Assembly: GCA_902796775.1 (NCBI GenBank)
Contig: CADBQK010000418.1
Coordinates: 1-7,054, forward strand
Length of the DNA: 7,054 nt
Direction: 5' to 3'
Source: an uncultured Lachnospiraceae bacterium
GTDB lineage: Bacteria; Bacillota_A; Clostridia; Lachnospirales; Lachnospiraceae
Part shown: one piece after another, positions 1 to 7,006 of the stretch
Layout of the letters: every line of letters starts with the position of its first letter
Position numbering within the stretch: the first letter of the stretch is position 1
Position numbers and translations under genes: made by a program
Notes under the pieces: generated by a model
What the model was told of the DNA's origin: nothing
The model's database searches: none
Seen by the model: only the letters and a program-made list of their open reading frames with translations

Positions 1-1
1 A

Positions 2-508
2 GCGGTCATTCTCGCCGGCGTGATCATGTTCTTTATTGGCGGGACAGTCAATCCGCTGGCGCGCGGCCTGCAGAATGTGTATGATCTTGAGTTGGGACAT
101 GAGATTGCTGAAATTGTATCTAAGGAGCCTGACAGTAAATGGATTGTCGAGACGACTGAACCACAGGATTTGTTTCTTGCCAGCTTTCCGATTGTTTATG
201 GCGCGCCAACGATTACGAGCGTAAATATCTATCCGGAGCTTCAAAGATGGGAGAAACTGGACGCGAAAGAACAATACAGGGAAGTCTACAACCGATATGC
301 TCATATCAGACTGCAGTTAACGGATATGGAGACGACGTTTTCGGTCGGAGAGGACCGGGATATTCTTGACGTCAAACTAAATGTTGATGATTTGGCGCGG
401 ATAGAAGGTAAATACATACTGTCAAGGAGAAATCTTGATGGAGAATATCCAAATGCCGGATTTGAAAGAGTCTTCAGCTTCGGTGCTTATACCATTTATC
501 GCAAATAA
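2..508 (+). CDS. C-terminal part of a large surface-glycan-type membrane protein (5' truncated)
   Basis: The reading frame is open from the first complete codon in the window (base 2) to TAA at 506-508, so about 168 C-terminal residues are visible and the true start is upstream. A GTG at 20 could be taken as a start, but it lies inside a hydrophobic stretch (AVILAGVIMFFIGG) that looks like the last membrane helix and has no ribosome binding site before it. After the helix comes a soluble, probably extracytoplasmic tail with GAPTITSVNIYPELQRW and YNRYAHIRLQL. From memory this style of tail ends very large multi-spanning proteins of Firmicutes surface-polysaccharide loci (the DUF7657/DUF7654 type); I could not test this by search. 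Role inferred: envelope glycan assembly or modification. It is the first of the co-directional plus-strand genes, and its stop is 63 bases before the next start. Confidence is high that it codes, low on exact family. Confidence 0.75.
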   Translation, partial: AVILAGVIMFFIGGTVNPLARGLQNVYDLELGHEIAEIVSKEPDSKWIVETTEPQDLFLASFPIVYGAPTITSVNIYPELQRWEKLDAKEQYREVYNRYAHIRLQLTDMETTFSVGEDRDILDVKLNVDDLARIEGKYILSRRNLDGEYPNAGFERVFSFGAYTIYRK

Positions 509-571
509 ACAAAGCAGACCTGTTTATCTATAGTAGTCGCTCTGGAAGATGGAAAAGAGGAGAACCAAACA

Positions 572-1116
572 GTGGACAGGAATAACAAGACAGCATATAT
601 CATTAGTATTCTGGTTGTAGGCTTTTTTACTGCACTTCTATACTATAACCTTTCCGGATTTGTGGTACGTATTGAGGGCTTTCAAATTTGGTTCCTCAAA
701 TAACGGACTTTATGATCGGCTGGGGGAGAGGAGACTATACAAAACTCAGCTATCTTCTTCTGGGCATTTGGTGCTTCAGTCTTTTGTTTATGTTATTAGG
801 TGCGGGAACTGCTTCTCCACAGTATGGCAAAGCAGCAGCACTTCTTATTTAAGCTACGTATACGTCTCTTTTTGTAATCACCTTGTCCCCATCGATGTAT
901 CCAAGTGGCTACAGGACTGGGCATGTAAGTGCAATGATACTTTCAGCTCTGATTACCTTGTTTTCGGCTGAATTAATTGGACAATCGAAGAAAAAGCAGA
1001 TACCAACTGCCATAGTGGCTTCTGGGATCTATATATTTGCCGGGATACACTACTGGCAGATGTTCAAGCTTGTCTCGGTGAATTTTGAGGCGTTTTACAG
1101 CGGATTTATGTTCTGA
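572..1116 (+). pseudogene. Broken gene for a small polytopic membrane protein (frameshift plus internal stop)
   Basis: A GTG at 572, preceded by AGAGGAGA at 556-563, opens a frame starting MDRNNKTAYIISILVVG that ends prematurely at TAA 701-703. Sensible membrane-protein sequence resumes in the next frame (VPQITDFMIGWGRGDYTKL), hits TAA at 850-852, and continues in that same frame (ATYTSLFVITLSPSMYPSGY) to TGA at 1114-1116. Restoring one G in the GG at 689-690 followed by g691 gives an unbroken join, ...EGFQIWVPQITDF.... The repaired product would be 181 residues with about five hydrophobic helices (near residues 9-28, 62-80, 86-108, 118-136 and 143-165) and a short loop SPSMYPSGYRTGH between helices three and four. 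Such S-P...P...R loops occur in polytopic glycan-assembly proteins such as DUF6056 types, but I do not recognise the family firmly. Two independent lesions make real decay more likely than a single sequencing error. The fragment starting at ATG 883 could be mis-annotated as a 77-residue gene. Confidence 0.7.
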
Positions 1117-1301
1117 AGAAGAGTGTGAGATTTGACGATTTTCTTACAGAGCAACTTTAGGATTCTGAGTGTAAAGACTGGAGTTATTCCCAGTAAATAA
1201 ACGCGACAACCAACTATTGCTGATTGTGAATATGGAAAGGAGGCTCGCATTTCAGCGAGACGGTTCATGTGCTTTGACTAAATGTCAGGAAGCTCGAACC
1301 G
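1117..1301 (+). other. Gene-free gap upstream of the GT-C-like gene
   Basis: No plausible coding frame is visible here. The gap holds a weak promoter-like TTGACG (1132-1137) with only a poor -10 match (TTTAGG, 1156-1161), a small inverted repeat ACTGG/CCAGT (1177-1181/1190-1194), and an AAAGGAGG followed directly by a 5-bp hairpin CTCGC/GCGAG (1244-1248/1255-1259). No T-run follows either hairpin, so neither is a convincing terminator. The stretch may contain the promoter of the downstream gene or be decayed sequence continuing from the pseudogene. Confidence 0.4.
1287..1292 (+). promoter_or_regulatory. Ribosome binding site that selects the start at 1302
   Basis: AGGAAG lies 9 bases before ATG 1302. 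A second in-frame ATG at 1311 (MKKNNN...) would be 18 bases away, too far for this site, so 1302 is preferred. Confidence 0.55.
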
Positions 1302-3086
1302 ATGGTTTTGATGAAGAAGAATAACAATATACCTCGTTTAATCCAAAAGCACGTAAATTCAGAGGATTTCAGCCGAGATCTACTTCTCTTTTTTGTTTTG
1401 CTTATTCTCTCAGGCATCAGGATCTGGCTCGCACATGGCATGCCTATTTATATTCTCGCTACGGCAGAGCATGACGATGGCTTGTTCCTAAATCAGGCAA
1501 TTGAATTTCTCCGGAAACGATGGTTAGGTGTGTATAGTGAGAGCACCTTGTCGAAGGGAATATCGTTTACCCTGTTTCTTGCAGTCTGCGGTGTGACCAG
1601 AATCCCCTATACGGTGCTTGTAACTTTGATGAATATTATCAGCGCGGCTCTTGTTATTTTCGCCTTAAAGCCGCTTTGCAAAAGCCGTATCTGGCGGGGA
1701 ATTCTGTTTGTTATATTGATTTTCTCTCCTGTAACCTCGGCAGTTTCGCTCTTCCAGCGTGTGTACCGGAATTCACTTTCGGCATCTGCTTCGCTGTTTC
1801 TTGTTGCCGGATGTATTTATCTTTTCACGAGGCGAGATAAAAAGGAGAGAACGGTTTATACTGTTTCCATACTTCTCGGATTTGCACTTTGGTTTTTTAT
1901 GAATCTTCGGGAAGATTGGATCTGGATGATGCCTTTTATTATTGGTGCAGGAACCCTGACAATCCTGTTTCTTGTCTTTGAGAAGGCAGAGAAATATATT
2001 GTAATCAGGATGGTTTCATGCTTTGTGATTCCTTTTATCATCTTGTTTTTTGGAAATCAGATGCTTTCACTTCTTAATTGGAAAGTATATGGAGTATACA
2101 CTGTTAACGACCGGACAGATACATCCTTTGTCAGTGTCGCAAAACAGTTTCTGAGTGCGAAAGCGGAAGTAGATGAAGATGTTGATGAGCAGATCGTCTG
2201 GGTTACAAGAAGTCAATATGAAAACGTCGTGAATGCCTCACCCACGCTTTCTGCAATCAAAGATGAAATGATGCAGGGCTATGATGACTATGCTGCGTTC
2301 TGGGAACATAAAGATGTCCATGGAGACTTTTATGTTTGGGCGTTAAGGCGTGGAGCAAGCCTTGCCGGACATTATGAGTATGCATCCGAGACCCGTGATT
2401 TCTGGGATAAGGTCAACAGTGAGCTTCAGAGTGCATATAAAACTGAGCTCTTGACAAAGAAGAATGGACTTTTTATTTCTTTCAGTTCACGAGCGATCAC
2501 AAAAGACAACATCGGAGAAATCCTCCCGCTGACGAAAGACTGCCTGATCAGCAACGTCTCCTTCTCATCACCGCAGGTTATTGCATATCAGCAACCAGGA
2601 AGCTCGGGAACCCTCTACCAGATACGCCAGGCAGAAAGCCTGACGAATTCTTTATGTTATTATTCGGATGAAATCATGGAAGAAGATCCGTCAACCATTT
2701 CATTTATCAAATTCTCTGGCTTCAATAACCATATTACGGCATTGTACCAGAAAGCAGGACTCCCGATTTTCATCTGTGGGAAAGTCGCTGCAGTGCTCCT
2801 TCTTGTCGTGTTCGTTATCCAAAACGCACGTAAGAAAATTGTTGAAAAGGATATACTGCCGGTACTTATGATCGGGACAGGCTTGTTCCTGTCAGTTGTA
2901 ATCCTGAATTTTGCCGTTGCATGGTTCAGTACTTTTATGGATGAAGGCCCGAAATATCAGTGGTGGTTTTATGCCGGGTCCGGTACCCAGCTGTCACTCC
3001 TCGCAGATCTTATGATAATCGGCTTCGCTGCATGTTTGGTTAAAAAGATAATTCTCCAAAAAGCAGAGACGAAGAAAAATGGATAA
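1302..3086 (+). CDS. Polytopic membrane protein, GT-C glycosyltransferase-like
   Basis: Complete 594-residue membrane protein. A short basic N-terminus precedes helix one (about 25-44). The following loop, outside the cell if the N-terminus is inside, carries AEHDDGLFLNQA with Asp58-Asp59 and then WLGVYSESTLSKG. Further hydrophobic segments lie near 87-122 (two), 131-150, 158-176, 185-200, 207-226 and 233-254. A hydrophilic region of about 230 residues (255-485) follows, then three C-terminal helices (486-507, 517-541, 562-581). An acidic pair in the first outer loop after helix one is a hallmark of GT-C enzymes, which transfer sugars from polyprenyl-phosphate donors outside the membrane; the NLREDW motif (201-206) may be a second functional site. 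The enzyme class is inferred from this layout only, and donor and acceptor are unknown. It could instead be a non-catalytic relative. Neighbours (a large glycan-type membrane protein and a peptidoglycan enzyme) fit envelope glycan assembly. Confidence 0.8.
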   Translation: MVLMKKNNNIPRLIQKHVNSEDFSRDLLLFFVLLILSGIRIWLAHGMPIYILATAEHDDGLFLNQAIEFLRKRWLGVYSESTLSKGISFTLFLAVCGVTRIPYTVLVTLMNIISAALVIFALKPLCKSRIWRGILFVILIFSPVTSAVSLFQRVYRNSLSASASLFLVAGCIYLFTRRDKKERTVYTVSILLGFALWFFMNLREDWIWMMPFIIGAGTLTILFLVFEKAEKYIVIRMVSCFVIPFIILFFGNQMLSLLNWKVYGVYTVNDRTDTSFVSVAKQFLSAKAEVDEDVDEQIVWVTRSQYENVVNASPTLSAIKDEMMQGYDDYAAFWEHKDVHGDFYVWALRRGASLAGHYEYASETRDFWDKVNSELQSAYKTELLTKKNGLFISFSSRAITKDNIGEILPLTKDCLISNVSFSSPQVIAYQQPGSSGTLYQIRQAESLTNSLCYYSDEIMEEDPSTISFIKFSGFNNHITALYQKAGLPIFICGKVAAVLLLVVFVIQNARKKIVEKDILPVLMIGTGLFLSVVILNFAVAWFSTFMDEGPKYQWWFYAGSGTQLSLLADLMIIGFAACLVKKIILQKAETKKNG

Positions 3087-3112
3087 AATCGTAATATTTA
3101 CCTCATATTATA

Positions 3113-3238
3113 GTGAAAAAGACAAGTGTCATGAAATCTTCGCTGTCGATTGTTTGCATATTTGTGTTTCTGGCAGAATTGATCAACATCTTTGCGAGAC
3201 TTCTTATATCTTCTTTGAAGCAGAAAGAAATGCAGTAA
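3113..3238 (+). other. Possible remnant of a membrane-protein C-terminus, or very small membrane protein
   Basis: A frame from GTG 3113 (or ATG 3131) to TAA 3236-3238 encodes 41 (or 35) residues, beginning MKKTSVMKSSLS if GTG is the start, with one strongly hydrophobic segment (IVCIFVFLAELINIFARLL) and a charged tail (LKQKEMQ). No ribosome binding site precedes either start. The piece LAELINIFARLL...LKQK resembles the end of the preceding protein (LADLMIIGFAACLV...ILQK, residues 567-587), suggesting the leftover tail of a related gene after deletion. The similarity is short and in hydrophobic sequence, so chance is a real alternative. It overlaps in another frame a 54-codon ORF (3079-3243) that looks non-coding. 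Confidence 0.3.
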
Positions 3239-3272
3239 TTTGAACGTGGAGTTTAATGAAATCAGATGTCTG

Positions 3273-3278
3273 AAGGAG
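3273..3278 (+). promoter_or_regulatory. Ribosome binding site that selects the start at 3287
   Basis: AAGGAG is 8 bases before ATG 3287. The upstream in-frame ATG at 3266 lies before this site and has no ribosome binding site of its own. Starting at 3287 gives a clean lipoprotein signal peptide, which supports the shorter form. Confidence 0.85.
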
Positions 3279-3286
3279 TAGTTACC

Positions 3287-4951
3287 ATGATTCAATGGAG
3301 ACTAAAGGCTCTTTCCGTGGTTGTGATTCTTGCAGTGTTACTGTCATCCTGTACGAGCAGAGAAATTCCATGGGACGGAAAGAGGCCTGATTCGGAAGTA
3401 ATATACACAGAAGAAGCAGAGAGCGACAGTTCAGAGAGGCAAACCCAGGAATCGGGATCTGAGAGTGAATCATATGACGATGCACAACCAGGACCATCAG
3501 GGACATTGCCCGCTCCGGTACCCGGTACTGCAACAGAAGAACTGTCAGAAGATGACTATCCAGAGCGGATGTTTGACAGCTCAACTCTTGGCGTGGATTC
3601 TGCAGCATATTGTGTATTGCGAAACGATGGTCAGGTTCTCATTGGTCGAAATGATCTGAAAGCCTATGCTCCCGCGTCAATCACTAAAGTGCTGTCCGCG
3701 CTTGTCGTAATGGAGCATGTGAATCTGTCGGAAAAGGTTACCATACAGGAATCTTCGGTGACCTATAATCTGGAGACTATGAGCTCCGGTGTGTACCCTT
3801 CCTTTAAGCCCGGAGAAACGGTTACCGTAGAAGATCTCCTGTATGCGCTGATACTTGAGTCAACAAACGCAGCAGGCAATATCCTCGCAGATTATGTTGC
3901 GGGCTCTACCGCCGCATTTGCTGAAATGATGAACCAGAAAGCAAAATCCCTTGGAGCTGTCAATTCGCATTTTGTTAATGCGCATGGACTCGATCAGGAG
4001 GGACATTACAGCTGTGCATACGACATGACACTGATCCTGAGAGCTGCGTTTTCGTATGATCCACTGCGTGTAATCTTGCAAGCGACAAAATATACAATTC
4101 CTGCAACAGAATACACGCCGTCTCGGACTATCTATATGGGGCACCAGATCGTAAACGGGACGCGTTATTTCCCAAAGATTGTTGCAGGCAAGCCTGGGTG
4201 GACAGTTAACGCACAGGGAACTCTTCTTTCAGTTTATGAAGGCCCTGATGCATGGTATTATATTTGCACAATGTGTTCGGACAATGGCAATCAGTATGAA
4301 GATACTCTGAACCTTGCCGAATTCGCCAGCGCAAGTGTTGAAGGACGTGAGCCTGTGCTGACGCCACTTGCACACAACATGACCATCACAAGTGTCGATG
4401 ACACTGGGGTAGATTTATATTATAATGTTGAAAATGGAGGGGTTAGTTCCCGTATTGTATATTGGGATTTGCTGAAAGGAACTTCTAACGCAATCTTCGG
4501 GCCGGATGCAGGAGTAAAACCTACGATGGGCGTACATCTATCTCTCCCATATCATGGGGCTTTTCAGGTACAGATATTTGTTACGGATGAAGCAGGAGAA
4601 GAGAGAGGACTCAGTTTCTTTGTACTTTATACCGGAAGAAGGAATGCAGAAGGAATAAAGGACTGGAATGGAAAGCAGTATATCATTGACGAAAACGGCC
4701 TTCTTAAATACGGCGGCGGGGTTTCTGTACCGGAAGGCCACTACTATGTCAGTTCAGACGGTACAATAGCGCATGGCTTTTGCGGACGTTTTTATGCTGG
4801 GGAAGACGGACAAATTATGACAGGATGGATCACGGCGGAAGGTGCAACATTCTTCTGTCAGGCGGATGGCCGAATTGCAACGGGAACACTAATAATCGAA
4901 GGCGTGAAATATGAATTCAGCGAGTCAGGAACTCTGTTGCAGGGGGATTGA
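3287..4951 (+). CDS. Lipoprotein D-alanyl-D-alanine carboxypeptidase (peptidase S11) with C-terminal wall-binding-like repeats
   Basis: This 554-residue exported enzyme should trim the terminal D-Ala of peptidoglycan stem peptides at the outer face of the membrane. Order of parts: signal peptide with lipobox LSSC (lipidated Cys22); a Ser/Glu/Asp/Pro-rich linker to about 95; the S11 domain at about 100-350; a beta-rich region at about 355-450 resembling the GBS Bsp-like type (tentative); and about five Gly/aromatic repeats at 456-554 (for example RFYAGEDGQIMTGW) of the choline/glucan-binding style. Active-site motifs are SITK (Ser131 nucleophile, Lys134), STN (192-194) and KPG (302-304). The family's third motif is normally KTG, so Pro303 is unusual and might alter or abolish activity. 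HFVNAHGLDQEGHYSCAYDM (228-247) is typical of the family. A gap of 200 bases before it suggests its own promoter; the terminator at 5112-5153 ends it. Classification is secure; activity is uncertain because of the KPG motif. Confidence 0.93.
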   Translation: MIQWRLKALSVVVILAVLLSSCTSREIPWDGKRPDSEVIYTEEAESDSSERQTQESGSESESYDDAQPGPSGTLPAPVPGTATEELSEDDYPERMFDSSTLGVDSAAYCVLRNDGQVLIGRNDLKAYAPASITKVLSALVVMEHVNLSEKVTIQESSVTYNLETMSSGVYPSFKPGETVTVEDLLYALILESTNAAGNILADYVAGSTAAFAEMMNQKAKSLGAVNSHFVNAHGLDQEGHYSCAYDMTLILRAAFSYDPLRVILQATKYTIPATEYTPSRTIYMGHQIVNGTRYFPKIVAGKPGWTVNAQGTLLSVYEGPDAWYYICTMCSDNGNQYEDTLNLAEFASASVEGREPVLTPLAHNMTITSVDDTGVDLYYNVENGGVSSRIVYWDLLKGTSNAIFGPDAGVKPTMGVHLSLPYHGAFQVQIFVTDEAGEERGLSFFVLYTGRRNAEGIKDWNGKQYIIDENGLLKYGGGVSVPEGHYYVSSDGTIAHGFCGRFYAGEDGQIMTGWITAEGATFFCQADGRIATGTLIIEGVKYEFSESGTLLQGD

Positions 4952-5111
4952 AGAATGAAATTCCGAAAAGAAACCTGACATGGCCTTCTCCTACTCTTAC
5001 TCTTTCCGAAAAGCTACGGTACTGGAAATAATGAAAAAAACGGAACGCTGATTATGTCAATTGTTCAACCAAGATTTCCCGGAAAGGATATTTTTTCAAT
5101 GTGAGAGTAGT
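4952..5111. other. Non-coding spacer between convergent genes, with a short direct repeat
   Basis: No gene is visible. The 10-base word TTCCGAAAAG occurs twice (4961-4970 and 5004-5013), and a related palindrome-like TTTCCCGGAAA lies at 5075-5085. They may be decayed repeat units or chance. The plus-strand frame running through this area into 5378 is the shadow of the low-complexity tail of the minus-strand gene. Confidence 0.4.
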
Positions 5112-5153
5112 AAAAAAGAACCGCGGTATCGGGGATTGCCGCGGTTCTTTTTT
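5112..5153. terminator. Bidirectional intrinsic terminator
   Basis: AAAAAAGAACCGCGG (5112-5126) pairs perfectly with CCGCGGTTCTTTTTT (5139-5153) around a 12-base loop. On either strand this gives a GC-rich stem followed by a run of six T. It sits between the convergent carboxypeptidase gene (stop at 4951) and VanW-family gene (stop at 5169), 15 bases past the latter, so it can end transcripts from both sides. Confidence 0.92.
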
Positions 5154-5168
5154 GTAGGCGCTGTGCCG

Positions 5169-6992
5169 TTATTCAGTAGCCTCTCCACCTTCGCCAGAGG
5201 GTTCACCTTCCCCTTCGCCGCCACCAGGAGCTTCACTTTCCGCCTCGCCGCCACCGGGTGTTTCACCGCCTTCGCCTTCAGCAGGGGTTTCGTCCTCCGG
5301 AGCAGCGGTGGTTTCGTCTTCGCCCTCTTTGTATTCCCAGTTGCCGCGTTTCGGCCATTCATAACCTTTTTCCGCTAAAAGTGCGGTCATCCGGGCATCG
5401 AAGGCATCACGTTCTTCGATGGTCCAGAATACCGGGTTGCTGCCGATACTGGTACCGTCCAGGAAGGTGGTATCAAGGGTTGTATAATAGTCCTTTAGAC
5501 TGTTGATGACAATCGTATCCACCCTGACATCCGGCGCAACGTGTACTTCACCGGTCATCGGTTTATAGATGTCGGTTCCATGCAGGTTGCTTTCCTCAAC
5601 CAGAACACCGTCCTCATAGACCCGCTTGATGACATGTGCGTTGACACCGTGCTGCGCATCTGCAGTCGCGTAGAATTTGCGCTCACCCCATTTTGGCCAG
5701 CCAAGAGGAAGAGAAGGATCATCGACACAGTTGACCGGGGCCTTATTGATGCCTTCGACTACCGAGATGTACTCGACCTTGTGACCGGGTGCGTGATCTT
5801 CATGACCGATAATCCAGATATGAATCCACTGGTTCACGAGGTCAATGGCGCCTTCCAACTTGATGACATCGGACGAATCGTTGATGAATCGGAAATCGGA
5901 ACCGCCCTGCGGATAGACCATGGCATCAAGACCAGGCTCTACATAACTGATCATGTAGGAATGCTGATGCCGGTAGGATACATTCAGTTCTGCTTCCAGT
6001 ACAGCATTGTAAAGGGTGGTTGTGACCTGGCAGAGACCGCCGCCCATTTCGTCACCGTGTCCGGCAGTCGTATATGTACCGGCGCGGGCATAGCCGTTGT
6101 TCGGATCATTGACGTCGCCGTAGAGGTTCAGCGCCGAAATCTCCTCGCCGACATTAAATGTGCGACCATCCATATGGATGATGCCCATCTTGAGGTTCTG
6201 CTCGCGGTTCACCAGCTGCTGGGTTCTCGGGATCGAATACTCGGTTGCGCAATAGCCGATGACGGACATGCCTTCCGCACGTTCGGTCGTCATGTTGGGA
6301 ACGACTTCCGTTACATCCGGAGAGAGTTCAATCACATCAGTGTCTTCGATCTTCAAAGCCTTGATGTTTTCGACCATCTCATGAACGCAATTCTTGAAAT
6401 CATAGGAATATCCGGTCTGGCCTGGAGTAACGATGACCTGGCGGGAAGAACCCATCTGCGACCATTCCGTAGGGGTACCGACGCGGGCGGTATAAGTAGC
6501 CTCGATCGCCTCACAGTCCCAGGAAGCAAGCTTTTCGGTAAAAGTGTTCAGGATCTTTTCTTCGTCAATCTGGATACCGTAATCCAGGTCTACCGGGTTG
6601 GCTCTGCAGTCGGCAGCAAATTTATAACGGTCCAGAAGACGTCCGCCGGGAATGATGGCGGCGTCAATCGCGTTTTCAATGGTATCCTTGTCCCAGTGAA
6701 CGCCGAGGCTCGGAATCGTCGTTCCCCAGACATGATCGGGGTTTTTACTGGAAACCATCCGGACCTCACAGTCCATCAGGGTTACCATCGGCTTGTAGAT
6801 TTCCTTCTTAGTGTCATCGGGAAGCTGGCCTGTAAGGGACTGACCGCGCAGGCTGACGCCGTTGCCGATTGTGCCTTCCACCAGGTTCAGGGACTCTTTC
6901 GCGTTATCGGTGCCGAATGCAGTCGCAGAGAGCCCTGCGGAGAGCAGGGCAGTCAGAACAAATGCCGCGGCAAATCTGAGAATGTTCTTCAT
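5169..6992 (-). CDS. Secreted VanW-family protein with Gly/Glu-rich C-terminal tail
   Basis: Complete 607-residue protein. The N-terminal signal peptide (MKNILRFAAAFVLTALLSAG, cleavage probably after about residue 26) predicts export. Residues about 95-235 resemble the domain that commonly precedes VanW (PG_binding_4 type; LDYGIQIDEEKILNTF at 136-151). The VanW core is at about 248-375, with the diagnostic GGGLCQVTTTLYNAVLEAEL (317-336) followed by RHQHS and MVYPQGGSDFRF. A further region with no recognised motif runs to about 550, then a low-complexity tail of Gly, Glu, Pro and Ala (about 555-607) that ends free, with no LPXTG sorting signal or membrane anchor. VanW is named from a vancomycin-resistance cluster, but its biochemical role is not established; this copy is not beside vanHAX-type genes, so resistance should not be inferred. 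AGAGGAG lies 5 bases before the ATG. It sits 14 bases after the gene upstream, so it is probably the last gene of a minus-strand operon ended by the terminator at 5112-5153. Confidence 0.93.
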   Translation of the reverse strand: MKNILRFAAAFVLTALLSAGLSATAFGTDNAKESLNLVEGTIGNGVSLRGQSLTGQLPDDTKKEIYKPMVTLMDCEVRMVSSKNPDHVWGTTIPSLGVHWDKDTIENAIDAAIIPGGRLLDRYKFAADCRANPVDLDYGIQIDEEKILNTFTEKLASWDCEAIEATYTARVGTPTEWSQMGSSRQVIVTPGQTGYSYDFKNCVHEMVENIKALKIEDTDVIELSPDVTEVVPNMTTERAEGMSVIGYCATEYSIPRTQQLVNREQNLKMGIIHMDGRTFNVGEEISALNLYGDVNDPNNGYARAGTYTTAGHGDEMGGGLCQVTTTLYNAVLEAELNVSYRHQHSYMISYVEPGLDAMVYPQGGSDFRFINDSSDVIKLEGAIDLVNQWIHIWIIGHEDHAPGHKVEYISVVEGINKAPVNCVDDPSLPLGWPKWGERKFYATADAQHGVNAHVIKRVYEDGVLVEESNLHGTDIYKPMTGEVHVAPDVRVDTIVINSLKDYYTTLDTTFLDGTSIGSNPVFWTIEERDAFDARMTALLAEKGYEWPKRGNWEYKEGEDETTAAPEDETPAEGEGGETPGGGEAESEAPGGGEGEGEPSGEGGEATE

Positions 6993-6997
6993 AACAG

Positions 6998-7004
6998 CTC
7001 CTCT
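6998..7004 (-). promoter_or_regulatory. Ribosome binding site of the VanW-family gene
   Basis: On the minus strand AGAGGAG stands 5 bases before ATG 6992, which is directly followed by a signal peptide. It supports this start and lies in the 14-base gap after the upstream gene. Confidence 0.85.
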
Positions 7005-7006
7005 AT

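Noticed and set aside
660..971. Plus-strand 103-codon ORF across the pseudogene
   Set aside because: It is in the third frame, is rich in Ser/Cys/Tyr, and has no ribosome binding site or domain sense. The membrane-protein reading in the other two frames explains the region better.
1132..1161. Promoter-like TTGACG with 18-base spacing to TTTAGG
   Set aside because: The -35 box is good but the -10 box matches only three of six positions, too weak to call.
1232..1324. 30-codon ORF spanning the start of the GT-C-like gene
   Set aside because: It has no ribosome binding site upstream of ATG 1232 and the composition looks random; the AGGAGG lies inside it rather than before it.
3079..3243. 54-codon ORF starting 8 bases inside the end of the GT-C-like gene
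   Set aside because: The overlap looks like translational coupling, but the product (MDKIVIFTSYYSEKDKC...) has no recognisable pattern or ribosome binding site, and another frame of the same DNA gives a better membrane-helix sequence.
5061..5378. Plus-strand Phe/Arg-rich 105-codon ORF
   Set aside because: It is the complement of the Gly/Glu-rich tail of the VanW gene and also runs through the terminator hairpin; low complexity keeps it open.
5169..6992. Vancomycin-resistance gene cluster
   Set aside because: Only a VanW-family protein is present, with no vanH/A/X or vanRS-type neighbours; VanW proteins are widespread in clostridia without resistance.
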